Shown piece after piece: positions 8,791 through 16,908 of a DNA stretch of 37,921 nt. The stretch is from positions 1 to 37,921 of the forward strand of contig JAGDMS010000038.1 of the NCBI GenBank assembly GCA_017860575.1. The letters run 5' to 3'. Each line of letters begins with the position of its first letter. Within the stretch, counting starts at the first letter, position 1. The notes below the pieces were generated by a model. The model ran no database searches and was not told the DNA's origin. It worked only from the letters and a program-made list of their open reading frames with translations. The stretch comes from Deltaproteobacteria bacterium. GTDB lineage: Bacteria > Desulfobacterota > Binatia > HRBIN30. The position numbers and the translations under genes were made by a program.

Positions 8791-10551
8791 TCACCCCACC
8801 GCGACCGCCCGCGCGGCGGCCGCAAAGATCTGGCGGTGCAGTTCGACATTGCGTCGGCGTTCGGATGGAACCTCGATGACTTGCGTACCTTCGGCACGCA
8901 ACGATGCGGCCACGGCCGCGCGGAACTGCGCCCACGAGGTGATCCGGGTGAACGCGCAGCCGTACATCGCGCTGACGCCGTGAAAATCAAGGCCGTGCGG
9001 CGTGTGGAAGTACTCCGCCACCCGCTCGTCGCATTCGGCCTGCGGCAGAAAGGAAAAGATGCCGCCGCCATCGTTGTTGATCACCACGATCGTGGCGCGC
9101 ACGGCGTGCCGCTTCACCGCGAGCAACCCGTTGAGGTCGTGGTAGAAGCCGAGATCACCGGTCACGATGACCACCGGCTGGTCGCTTACTGCCGCCGCCC
9201 CGAGCCCACTGGAAATGAAGCCGTCGATGCCATTGGCGCCGCGATTGCACAGAAATCGAATGGCGCACGCGCTCACCGGCCAAAAGTTTTCCAAGTCCCG
9301 TATGGGCATGCTGTTGCCAACGTACACCCAGGCACCGTCGGGCAGCAGTCGCGATAACTCCACGAACACATTGCCCTCGAACAGCTCGGTCAGCGACTCG
9401 ATCTGCCGTGTCACCGCAGCGCGCGCGCGGCCCGCCGCCGACAACCACCCTGTGGCCCATCCATCGTCCGCGCTGACCGGTGCCGACGGCAGATGGTGGC
9501 ACAGGGCATCGCACGCAGCCACCGGATCCCATGGCAAGAACTCCCCCGCCGTGGCTGTCGGATCGTTCCAGGCACTCAACGGGTCGAGCACCAGGTGCTG
9601 GCAGTGCCGGTGCTGCTGCAGGAAGACGCCGAAGGCCTTGGACGTTGGCATCGGCCCGATGCGCAGGACAACGTCCGGCGCGTGGGCGCGCGCAAAGGCG
9701 TCGTCACGGAGCAACAAATCGTAGGCATCGATGACCAAGGAGGTGTCGTGACAACCGGCGCGCAGTTGCGAAACGGCGTCGGCCAGGATCGGATAGCCGA
9801 GGCAGCGCGCAAGCCGGGCAACCGCCACCGCGAATTCGGGCGCGCCGTCGGAGGCCCCGCAGACGATCAGGCCACGCGGCGTGGCGGCGAGGCACGCCGC
9901 CAGCGCGCGCACCGCAGCCGCTGGCGGCGCGGCCACGGCGTCGTGTGTCAGCGCGCGTGCGGAAGACGCGGCAAGCGCAGGCACCGGAAGTTCCGCCGTC
10001 GCCGGCGCGGCGGCCACGCGTGGCATCAGCGGCTCGCGGAAGGGGAAATTCAGGTGCACCGGCCCGGCCGGGTTGGCGCGGGCACGCGCCACGGCCGCAC
10101 ACGCCAGGGTTTGAAAATAGCGCAGGCCCGCCTCGGCACTGCCAACCTCGCTGAACCATTTGACATGGCCGCCGAACAACTTGATTTGGTCGATCGTCTG
10201 ACCGGCATCGCAATCGCGCAACTCCGGCGGACGATCCGCGGTCAACAACAGCAACGGCACGTGGGCGTGGTAAGCTTCGACAGCCGCAGGTAAGAGGTTG
10301 GCCGCCGCCGTGCCGGAGGTGCAGACGACCGCCACGGGACGGCGCGTCGCCTTCGCGACCCCGAGTGCGAAGAACGCCCCCGAACGTTCATCGACGTGCA
10401 CCCACGTGCGCACGGCCGGATGCGTCGCAAAGGTCACGGCCAACGGCGTGGAGCGCGCACCGGGCATGATGCACGCGTGCTGCACGCCTGAGGACGCCAG
10501 CTCCGTCACGAACGCCTCGATACCAGCGTACGTCGGGTCCCGCTCGTACAT
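8791..10551 (-). CDS. menD: SEPHCHC synthase (MenD)
   Basis: MenD is a thiamine-diphosphate enzyme that adds succinic semialdehyde from 2-oxoglutarate to isochorismate, the first committed step to menaquinone. The 586-residue protein has the N-terminal PYR domain with PGARSTPLAV and the cofactor-activating Glu55 in VHVDERSGAF, a middle domain, and a C-terminal PP domain with the GDLGFYHDLNGLLA...INNDGGGIFSFLP Mg-ThDP motif at roughly residues 460-500. The AGQTIDQIKLFG and MPIRDLENFW blocks are specific for MenD. The start at ATG 10551 is two bases beyond the menF stop, indicating coupled translation. It is slightly longer than E. coli MenD (556). Confidence 0.95.
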   Translation of the reverse strand: MYERDPTYAGIEAFVTELASSGVQHACIMPGARSTPLAVTFATHPAVRTWVHVDERSGAFFALGVAKATRRPVAVVCTSGTAAANLLPAAVEAYHAHVPLLLLTADRPPELRDCDAGQTIDQIKLFGGHVKWFSEVGSAEAGLRYFQTLACAAVARARANPAGPVHLNFPFREPLMPRVAAAPATAELPVPALAASSARALTHDAVAAPPAAAVRALAACLAATPRGLIVCGASDGAPEFAVAVARLARCLGYPILADAVSQLRAGCHDTSLVIDAYDLLLRDDAFARAHAPDVVLRIGPMPTSKAFGVFLQQHRHCQHLVLDPLSAWNDPTATAGEFLPWDPVAACDALCHHLPSAPVSADDGWATGWLSAAGRARAAVTRQIESLTELFEGNVFVELSRLLPDGAWVYVGNSMPIRDLENFWPVSACAIRFLCNRGANGIDGFISSGLGAAAVSDQPVVIVTGDLGFYHDLNGLLAVKRHAVRATIVVINNDGGGIFSFLPQAECDERVAEYFHTPHGLDFHGVSAMYGCAFTRITSWAQFRAAVAASLRAEGTQVIEVPSERRRNVELHRQIFAAAARAVAVG

Positions 10552-10553
10552 GG

Positions 10554-11969
10554 TCAGGATTCCGTCAGCGCCGACAGCAGCGGTTGCAGCTTGAGGCGGG
10601 TTTCACCGAGTTCCGCGTCCGGATCGGAACCGGCAACAATGCCCGCTCCGGCAAACAGAGACGCTTCCGCATCGCGCACCAGCGCGGAGCGGATCGCCAC
10701 CGCAAATTCGCCGTCATGGCGCGCGTCCATCCAACCGATCGGTCCCGCATACCAGCCGCGGCTGAGGGCTTCCCGCTGCGGCAGCAGCCGCAAGGCGGCG
10801 GCGCGGGGATGGCCGGCAACGGCGGGGCTCGGATGCAGGCGGTCGACCAGATCGAGCACGTGATGCGGCGATCGCAGTGTACCGGTGATCGGCGTCATCA
10901 GGTGCTGCACGTTATCCAACCGCAGCAGCTGCGGTTCAGGGGCCACGTCGAGGCTGCCGCATACGGGCCGCAGGGCGTCGGCGATCGCCCGCACCACGAT
11001 GGCGTGTTCGAGGCGGTCCTTGTCGCTGCGTCGCAGCGCTAGCGCCAGCGCCGACGCATCCGCCGCCGACGTCCCGGGCGCGGTCGAGCCCGCGATCGCG
11101 GCGGTGCTCACGCATCGGCCACTGAGGCGCACCAGCGGCTCCGGCGTCGCCCCGAGAAAATCGCCCTGTGGTGTCCCGATCCAGAACAGCACACAGGAAG
11201 GATACGCCTTCCGCAGGTTCCGCAAGATGCGACCGCAATCCAGACGATGAGCGGCCGCCACGGTGCAGGAGCGCGCCAGCACCAGTTTCTCCAAGCGCCC
11301 GTGGGCAATGTCTTCAAGGGTGTCGAGCACCGCCTGCTTCCATCGTGCCACCGGGGGGGTGGATGCGGACTGGCAGCGAATCGCCACGGGGTCGTCGGCC
11401 AGTTTCGGTTGGGCAGCCGCCGCGCACGACTGTAGACGCTCCATATCGGCGTGCAGCCGCCGCACGATGTCGGGCCGTTCACTGTCGGCCGTCACCATGC
11501 ACGTCACCGTGAAGGTCGCGCGCTGCCGGTGGCGCACGATCAATAAGCGGGGGAGCACCATCAGCCCCGGCGGGAAACCGCACCAGGGCCCCGTGTCCTC
11601 CACGTCTGTCGCGAAGGCAAAGCCGCCGACAAAGAACGGCGCACCGATGGCCTGCGAGTGCCGGTCGGTGACGGCATCGGCGATGAGGCCATCGCACACC
11701 GCCGCCACCTCGGTGAAGCGGCGCGGGCCGTGCCCGCGCACCACCGCCGTCGCGCCGAGGGCGGCGATCGCGAATCCGTCGGCGGGCCGCTCCCAAAAGA
11801 AGCACCGTTCTTCCGTGCCCTCGACCGGGCGTAACCAGTCGAGCAGGTCTTCCGGGGGCGCGACGACGCCAGAGACGGTCAGCAACACCGGCTTGCCCAG
11901 CCCGCGTGCGTGCTCGATCGCCACCGCTATCTGGTCGTCCGCGCTATTCACCTCGGCGTTGATCATCAT
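10554..11969 (-). CDS. menF: Isochorismate synthase
   Basis: MenF isomerises chorismate to isochorismate, so this operon competes for chorismate with the aromatic genes at the right end of the window. The 471-residue protein carries the chorismate-utilising enzyme core in its C-terminal half: RLEKLVLARS with the catalytic Lys228, ATPEPLVRLSG, DRLEHAIVVRAI, HLMTPITG, HPSPAVAGHP, RGWYAGPIGWMD and LFAGAGIVAGSDPDAELGET with the Mg-binding acidic residues. The N-terminal half is less conserved, as usual. The start is ATG 11969 (a second ATG follows at once). It starts four bases after the ubiE stop. Salicylate or anthranilate synthases share the core, but the neighbours decide for MenF. Confidence 0.93.
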   Translation of the reverse strand: MMINAEVNSADDQIAVAIEHARGLGKPVLLTVSGVVAPPEDLLDWLRPVEGTEERCFFWERPADGFAIAALGATAVVRGHGPRRFTEVAAVCDGLIADAVTDRHSQAIGAPFFVGGFAFATDVEDTGPWCGFPPGLMVLPRLLIVRHRQRATFTVTCMVTADSERPDIVRRLHADMERLQSCAAAAQPKLADDPVAIRCQSASTPPVARWKQAVLDTLEDIAHGRLEKLVLARSCTVAAAHRLDCGRILRNLRKAYPSCVLFWIGTPQGDFLGATPEPLVRLSGRCVSTAAIAGSTAPGTSAADASALALALRRSDKDRLEHAIVVRAIADALRPVCGSLDVAPEPQLLRLDNVQHLMTPITGTLRSPHHVLDLVDRLHPSPAVAGHPRAAALRLLPQREALSRGWYAGPIGWMDARHDGEFAVAIRSALVRDAEASLFAGAGIVAGSDPDAELGETRLKLQPLLSALTES

Positions 11970-11972
11970 GGG

Positions 11973-12788
11973 TCACGGGCACCGGACCGCGAAGAGCAGC
12001 TGGGCAATGCCGCCGCTCAACGGCCGTTTGACCGCCTCCCGGAACCCGGCGGCCGTGATCAGCCGCAGGAGCTCCGGCGTCGGCGGCAGGTAGGCCGTAC
12101 TCTGCGGCAAATAGGCGTACGCCGCGCGATCGGAGAGCAGGCCGCCGATGAGCGGCACCAGGCGTCTGAAGTACAGTTCATGGCCCCAGCGAGCGAACGC
12201 GCTTGACGGCTCATCCACCTCCAACAGTGCCAGACGTCCGCCCGGTCGTAGCACCCGTGCCGCCTCCGCCAGCACCTGCGGGATGGAGACGAAGTTACGC
12301 AGCGCGAAGGCGGAGGTGATGACGCTGGCGCACGCGGCGGGCAGTGGCAACGTGCCGGCGTCGGCGCGCACGAGGTCGGCCGGCAGCCCGCGGCGGCGGG
12401 CGGCAGTGAGCATACCGAAAGCAAAGTCCACTCCGATTACTTGCGCCCCGGCGGCGGCCGCAAGGGTGCACATGTCACCGGTGCCACAGCCCAGGTCGAC
12501 GACCACATCCCCCGCCCCAATGCAGGCGTGGCGCACCACGACTCGGCGCCAGCGCTGGTCCAGTCGCAAGGTCAACAGCCGGTTGAGGAGGTCGTAGCGC
12601 GGGGCGATGCGGTCGAACATCGCCTCAACCACCGCGGCTTTCTCGTCGAGCGGCGGCAGCGCTGGCCGCGGGTCCAAGGATGCGGACGGCGCAGCCCGGC
12701 AACTCGAACGCGACCATCCGCTTGCGGCGATCCACCCGCGAGCGGGCCGGTGGTCCTCCGGCCGACGGCCCTGCCGTCCTAGCGCCAC
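11973..12788 (-). CDS. ubiE: Demethylmenaquinone C-methyltransferase
   Basis: UbiE/MenG methylates demethylmenaquinone with SAM, the last step of the pathway. Family similarity begins at VEAMFDRIAPRYDLLN, followed by LDQRWRR, the SAM site VVDLGCGTGDMCTLAAA, GVDFAFGML, SAFALRNFVS and a C-terminal PELLRLITAAGF. The 5' end is uncertain. GTG 12788 has a strong GGAGGTGA just upstream and overlaps the merR stop by 10 bases, but gives about 47 Arg/Ala/Ser-rich residues before the fold. TTG 12677 would give a family-length protein but lacks a good ribosome site. The function is secure from motifs and context; the start is not. Confidence 0.88.
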   Translation of the reverse strand: MALGRQGRRPEDHRPARGWIAASGWSRSSCRAAPSASLDPRPALPPLDEKAAVVEAMFDRIAPRYDLLNRLLTLRLDQRWRRVVVRHACIGAGDVVVDLGCGTGDMCTLAAAAGAQVIGVDFAFGMLTAARRRGLPADLVRADAGTLPLPAACASVITSAFALRNFVSIPQVLAEAARVLRPGGRLALLEVDEPSSAFARWGHELYFRRLVPLIGGLLSDRAAYAYLPQSTAYLPPTPELLRLITAAGFREAVKRPLSGGIAQLLFAVRCP

Positions 12789-13525
12789 GTCACCTCCAAT
12801 CGCCCGGCCTGCAGCACGGCGGCCGCCGCCGCGTACGCCTCGACATCACCGTGCTCGCGCAGCCGCTGCAAGGCACGGCTCAGCAGGGTCCGCTGAAAGT
12901 GGAGCGCCACCAGGGTGGTCACCGCCGGTAGCAGCCGGCGGAAGACATCGGCTACCTCGTCCGCCGCCACACCGCTCTTCCCGGCCTTGCGAATGTACCG
13001 ATCGAACAGCCCAATGGCCTGGTCGGCGCTGCGTCCGATCTGCCGCGCGTGCTCGACGGACACGCGCAGCAGCTCATCGAGCGGGAATCCTTGTCGCAGG
13101 ATGTCGAGCCCGGCGCGCATCATCTGCAGGTCGGCCTCGCCATAGCGCGCCTCACCGTCGCCGCCCGCTGGATCGATGAGGCCAGCCGCCTCCAACGATG
13201 CCAGCAGCGCTTCCGGCACGCCGGACAGCGCAGCCAACTGCGTCCGTGTCAGTGACCGTTCCCCACTTTCCTGCACCACCGCCGCCAGCAGCGTGTCCGC
13301 ACGCGAGGCCGCACCATTGCCCAGCAAGCGCTTGATGACCGCCAGACTCAGTCCCTGCGACTGGTAGTGCCGGATGCGGCGCAGCAGCGTCAGGTGCTCC
13401 CGCGAATAAACCGCGACGCGCTTGACCCGCCGCGGCAGCGGCAACAGCCCCTTCGTTTGATAGAAGCGGATCGTGTCGACCCGCACCCCAGCCGCCGCCG
13501 CCAGCTCCTCGACGCGATATGCCAT
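12779..13525 (-). CDS. MerR family transcriptional regulator heading the menaquinone operon
   Basis: The 248-residue protein begins with a canonical MerR winged helix-turn-helix: YRVEELAAAAGVRVDTIRFY, then QTKGLLPLPRR and YSREHLTLLRRIRHYQSQG. The region after residue 90 is Ala/Leu/Arg-rich and probably helical. It holds a second segment reminiscent of a MerR-like helix pair (RTQLAALSGVPEALLASLEAAGL), and the C-terminal effector domain has no recognisable metal-binding cysteine cluster. The start is ATG 13525, although GTG 13531 is also in frame. It overlaps ubiE by about 10 bases and is followed by the whole men cluster in the same direction, so it is most likely an autoregulator of quinone synthesis. 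The effector is unknown. Confidence 0.85.
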   Translation of the reverse strand: MAYRVEELAAAAGVRVDTIRFYQTKGLLPLPRRVKRVAVYSREHLTLLRRIRHYQSQGLSLAVIKRLLGNGAASRADTLLAAVVQESGERSLTRTQLAALSGVPEALLASLEAAGLIDPAGGDGEARYGEADLQMMRAGLDILRQGFPLDELLRVSVEHARQIGRSADQAIGLFDRYIRKAGKSGVAADEVADVFRRLLPAVTTLVALHFQRTLLSRALQRLREHGDVEAYAAAAAVLQAGRLEVTWR

Positions 13526-13533
13526 GAGCACGG

Positions 13534-13562
13534 ACTCTAAGAGTAATTACTCGCAGGGTCAA
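13534..13562 (-). promoter_or_regulatory. Candidate MerR-type promoter/operator for merR and the men operon
   Basis: On the minus strand TTGACC (13562-13557) and TAGAGT (13539-13534) resemble -35 and -10 boxes with 17 bases between. The spacer holds the perfect 12-bp palindrome GAGTAATTACTC (13541-13552), and the adjacent ACTCTAAGAGT (13534-13544) is a second inverted repeat overlapping the -10. An operator inside the spacer is the hallmark of MerR-family sites. The predicted transcript would start within a few bases of the merR ATG, so the message may be almost leaderless. Nothing else recognisable was found in the remaining interval up to the lnt stop at 13719. Confidence 0.6.
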
Positions 13563-13718
13563 GCGCACATCCACGCTGGCCTGCGACGGCCGGAGCGGGC
13601 ATTCGCCGATCGCACCGAGATCGGCTCCAGCTCGCGCATGCGTCTCCCGTTTTTCACCACGTGCCGCACGCCCAGCCGGCGGCGGTACGCGGTGGGTTGC
13701 GCCAGGGCGCGGTTTGAT

Positions 13719-15230
13719 TCAACGCGTGCGGCTGGACCGGCGCCCGCGCCAGATCCACACCATCGCCATCCCCGTCACCACCCACGCGAACACATCACCA
13801 TAGCGCGTGTAGAAGGTCGTCACGTGCAGGCGGTGCACCGTGCCGCTGATGACCTCGGTGCTGAACAGCTGCCCCTCGGCAACGACGCGGCCGGCCGGGT
13901 CGATGATGCTGGTCACGCCGGTGTTGGATCCGCGCAGCAGGTAGCGGCGATTTTCGATGGCACGCCAGAGCGCCAACGCTTGATGCTGATGCGGCGCCGC
14001 CGTGTTGCCATACCAGGCGTCGTTCAGGATGTTCAGCAACACCTCGGCACCGGCCGCTGTTGCCTGACGCGACATGGACGCCAGGAGATCTTCGTAACAG
14101 ATCAAAGGACCGATACGAACCTTGCCGGGGACCTCAAAGACCTCAACCCCCGTCCCGGCCGTGAAGCTCCCTGTTTCCGGGCTCAGCGACGCGATCGCTG
14201 GAAAGTACGAGGCCAGCGGGATGAACTCGCCGAACGGCATCAGGATGTGTTTATCGTAGCGGTCCAACACGACGCCACCCGGCCCGACCAGGAAGGCACT
14301 GTTGAACTCCTCGGGGCGCTGCTGGGAACGGCCGTGCGCGCGAAAGGCCAAGCCGCCAAAAATGAGGTGCGTCCGCAGGTCGTCAAAGGGATTGTCCTTG
14401 CCTTCCAGCCTGGTGGTCCCGTCCTCCACCCAGCGCTGCGACACCGTTTCCGGCCAGACGAGCACATCGGTGTTCGCCTGCAGCGGGTCCGACAGCTCCT
14501 GGTACTTTTCCAGGTTGATGTCGAAGTACCGCACATCGCCCTTTTCCTTGATCCCCACGTTGCCTTGCACCAAGGCAACGCGGAATGTGGGCGCGGCCCC
14601 AAGGGCGCGATCGATGACCGGCAAGCGCAGCACGCCATAGAGTACCACCGCCAGCGAGGCCATCGCCGCGGCGCCCAAGGGGAGCCATCGCCGCGGCTGG
14701 TCGAGCAAGAGCGCCAATCCGGCCGATACCCAGAGCATGACGAAGCTCAAGCCGTACGGCCCGGTCAACTCCCCGATCTGCATGAGCACGGGCGCGTGGA
14801 ACTGGCAGTGCCCCATGCGCCACGGAAACATGTTGGGGTAGAGGAACTCCAGTGTCACCCACAGGGCTGGTGCTGCCAGCGCCAACGGCCCCGGCCCGGT
14901 GCGCCGCAGCGCAAGCGCGAATACCACGAACTCGCAGGAGGTGAACAGCGTGAGGCAGAGGTAAAACAACACGGCCAGCGGGTAACCGAAGCCGCCGAAG
15001 ACGTGGATGGTATAGACCAGCCAGTAAAAGGCGGGCAGGTTGGTCGCCAATCCGGCGATGCAACCGACGCGCGCAGCCTCGCGGGCCGTGGCGGCGTGAC
15101 GCACGGCCCAGAGCAAGGGAACGAACGCGACCCAGGCGAGAGGAAACAGCCAGAAGCGGAGGAAGCACGCCGCGATCAGCCCGCCGCTGACTGCAGCGGC
15201 GAGGTCGCTCTCACGCCCCCACGCCCTCAC
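13719..15230 (-). CDS. lnt: Apolipoprotein N-acyltransferase
   Basis: Lnt transfers the third acyl chain to the N-terminal cysteine of lipoproteins at the periplasmic face of the inner membrane, a marker of a diderm envelope. The 503-residue protein has about six N-terminal membrane helices, a nitrilase-type catalytic domain at roughly residues 215-475, and a final membrane helix. The catalytic triad is visible as Glu261 (VLVWPETVS), Lys327 (YDKHILMPFGEF) and Cys378 (ICYEDL). The NDAWYGNTAAPHQH and ENRRYLLRGSNTG blocks are also typical. The GTG start at 15230 lies inside an 8-bp tandem repeat and just after the csp gene on the same strand. No ribosome site is obvious other than the G-rich repeat itself. 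Confidence 0.93.
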   Translation of the reverse strand: MRAWGRESDLAAAVSGGLIAACFLRFWLFPLAWVAFVPLLWAVRHAATAREAARVGCIAGLATNLPAFYWLVYTIHVFGGFGYPLAVLFYLCLTLFTSCEFVVFALALRRTGPGPLALAAPALWVTLEFLYPNMFPWRMGHCQFHAPVLMQIGELTGPYGLSFVMLWVSAGLALLLDQPRRWLPLGAAAMASLAVVLYGVLRLPVIDRALGAAPTFRVALVQGNVGIKEKGDVRYFDINLEKYQELSDPLQANTDVLVWPETVSQRWVEDGTTRLEGKDNPFDDLRTHLIFGGLAFRAHGRSQQRPEEFNSAFLVGPGGVVLDRYDKHILMPFGEFIPLASYFPAIASLSPETGSFTAGTGVEVFEVPGKVRIGPLICYEDLLASMSRQATAAGAEVLLNILNDAWYGNTAAPHQHQALALWRAIENRRYLLRGSNTGVTSIIDPAGRVVAEGQLFSTEVISGTVHRLHVTTFYTRYGDVFAWVVTGMAMVWIWRGRRSSRTR

Positions 15231-15244
15231 GCCCTCACGCCCTC
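15213..15244. repeat. 8-bp tandem repeat across the lnt start
   Basis: The plus strand holds ACGCCCCC followed by three perfect copies of ACGCCCTC, 32 bases in all. Read on the minus strand each unit supplies a GTG and a G-rich purine run, so the repeat contains both the lnt start codon and the only Shine-Dalgarno-like sequence. It fills the short gap between the csp stop and lnt. Confidence 0.8.
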
Positions 15245-15448
15245 TCAGCGTACCTTCAGGTTGTTGGCCTGCGGCCCTTTCTCGCCTTTGGTGACCTGGA
15301 ACTCGACCTCGTCGCCTTCACGCAGATCCTCGAACACGACTTTCGGCGCCAGCCGCGAGCGATGAAAGAACACGTCGTCGCTGCCGTCGTCGGGAACGAT
15401 GAAACCGAATCCCTTGTCGCGCACAATTTTCTTGATGGTGCCAAACAT
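15245..15448 (-). CDS. CspA-family cold-shock protein
   Basis: This is a small single OB-fold nucleic-acid-binding protein of 67 residues that destabilises RNA secondary structure. RNP1 (GFGFI, residues 13-17) and RNP2 (VFFHRS, about residue 26) are intact, as is the C-terminal GPQANNLKVR. The start is ATG 15448, because the family begins MFGTIK and AAGGAGGA lies eight bases upstream, a very strong ribosome site. It lies 50 bases after the DEAD-box helicase gene and immediately before lnt on the same strand. Pairing with an RNA helicase suggests a shared role in RNA remodelling. The typical long cold-shock 5' leader has no room here unless the gene is read from the helicase transcript. Confidence 0.93.
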   Translation of the reverse strand: MFGTIKKIVRDKGFGFIVPDDGSDDVFFHRSRLAPKVVFEDLREGDEVEFQVTKGEKGPQANNLKVR

Positions 15449-15498
15449 ACTGCGCTCCTCCTTCACGTCACTTGATGCTGCGGGTAGGGTCTCGACCT

Positions 15499-16805
15499 TT
15501 AGCGTGCGGTGCTGGGCCCCGCGCCGCCGCGCCGCCCGCCGCTCTTGCTGCCGCCCCGGCTCCGACCACGGGCGGCAGACTGCGTCGGACGCGCGTGGCC
15601 ATGTGGTGCGCGGTGCTGCGGGGGCACCGGGCGCACGAACAGCTCATCGGGGGCCTCTTCCACGGGAATCTTGAAACCCGTGAGCTGCTCGATACCCTCG
15701 AGCGACTCGACGTACTCCTCGCACGCCAGGCTGATGGCCTTTCCCGACGCACCGGCCCGTGCCGTGCGGCCGACACGGTGGACATAGTTCTCGGGGTCTT
15801 GCGGCAAATCGTAGTTGACCACGTGGCTGACATCTTCGATGTGCAAGCCGCGGGAGGCGACATCGGTCGCAACCAGGATCGGTAGATCCCCCGAGCGGAA
15901 ATCGTGCACCAGGCGCAAGCGAACACGCTGTTCGAGATCGCCGGTGATGGCTTTGGCCGCGTGTCCGTTTTCCGTCAGCCGGCGCGCCAACCACTCCCCA
16001 GCGCGCTTGGTATTCACGAAGATGAGCAGGCGCGAAGGTTGTTCGCGTTGCAGCAATCCGAGCAAAATGGGCAGCTTCTCGTGCGAACCAACGTGGTAGA
16101 GTACGTGCTCGACGTTGGCCGCCGTCAGCTGCTCCGGGCTGGCACTTACCTTGAGCGGATCGTTCATGTGCTCGTAGGCCAGTTCCATGACGGCGTACGA
16201 CAAGGTCGCCGAGAACAGCATGGACTGCCGCTTCTGATACGGCGGCAGGCGGCGCAGCAGAAAGCGCAGGTCGGCGATGAAGCCCATGTCGAACAGGCGA
16301 TCCGCCTCATCGATCACGAGCACCTCGACGCGGCGCAAGCTGTAGACGTGCTGTTTGAAATAATCGATCAGGCGGCCGGGGGTGCCGATCAGAATGTCAC
16401 AGCCGCCCTGCAACAGCTCTCGCTGCTTGCGGTAATCGATGCCGCCGTACACCGCCTGCATCGACAGGCCGGTGAAGCGGCCGAGCTGTTCGGCATCGTG
16501 CAAAATCTGCACCGCCAGCTCGCGCGTGGGAGCGATTGCACCGCCAGCTCGCGCGTGGGAGCGATGATGAGCGCCCGCGGGGCCGGCTCCGGCAACACCG
16601 GCGGCCGGTGGCGCAGCAGCCGGGTGAACGTCGAGATCAGAAACGCGGCCGTCTTGCCGGTCCCCGTCTGCGCCTGCCCGGCCACATCCTTCCCCGCGAG
16701 GGCCAGCGGCAGCACGTGCTGTTGGATCGGCGTGCATGCGGTAAAAGCGGCGGCGTCGATCCCCTGCTGCACCACATCGGGTAGAGCCAACGAGTGGAAG
16801 CTCAC
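15499..16805 (-). pseudogene. DEAD-box RNA helicase frameshifted by a 29-bp duplication
   Basis: Two frames together encode one RhlE-like ATP-dependent RNA helicase. The upstream frame, from GTG 16805 (alternatively GTG 16859), gives the Q motif (FTACTPIQQ), Walker A (AQTGTGKT) and motif Ia up to [11 protein letters not shown], then runs out of frame until 16389. The second frame repeats APTRELAVQ and continues through the GG and TPGRLID motifs, VIDEADRLFDMGF, SATLS, the helicase C domain and HRVGRTARAG to a Gly/Arg-rich tail ending at 15499. The break coincides exactly with a tandem 29-bp duplication. Removing one copy restores an uninterrupted protein of about 425 residues with all helicase motifs. 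As written the gene cannot make the full enzyme. Confidence 0.9.
16508..16565. repeat. Exact 29-bp tandem duplication inside the helicase gene
   Basis: Positions 16508-16536 and 16537-16565 are identical, base for base, with no spacer. The unit encodes the conserved APTRELAVQ motif on the minus strand. Since 29 is not a multiple of three, the second copy shifts the reading frame. The perfect identity points to a very recent event or an assembly error. Confidence 0.95.
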
Positions 16806-16908
16806 GGTCGGTTCGCTTGGGGCCGGGGTGTTGCCCACGGGCGGCAAAAAATTGTCCACTGCCGGCGGAGTGTAGCGCGCTCGGGTCGGCGCCACAAGCC
16901 GCGGCGGC

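Noticed and set aside
13473-15365. Very long open frame (about 630 codons) on the plus strand opposite lnt
   Set aside because: Its translation is Arg/Gln/Gly/His-rich without hydrophobic patterning, and the minus strand carries an unmistakable Lnt with catalytic triad. It is a high-GC antisense frame.
16389-16737. Programmed frameshift in the helicase gene
   Set aside because: There is no slippery heptamer or downstream pseudoknot, and the frame change is fully explained by the exact 29-bp duplication.
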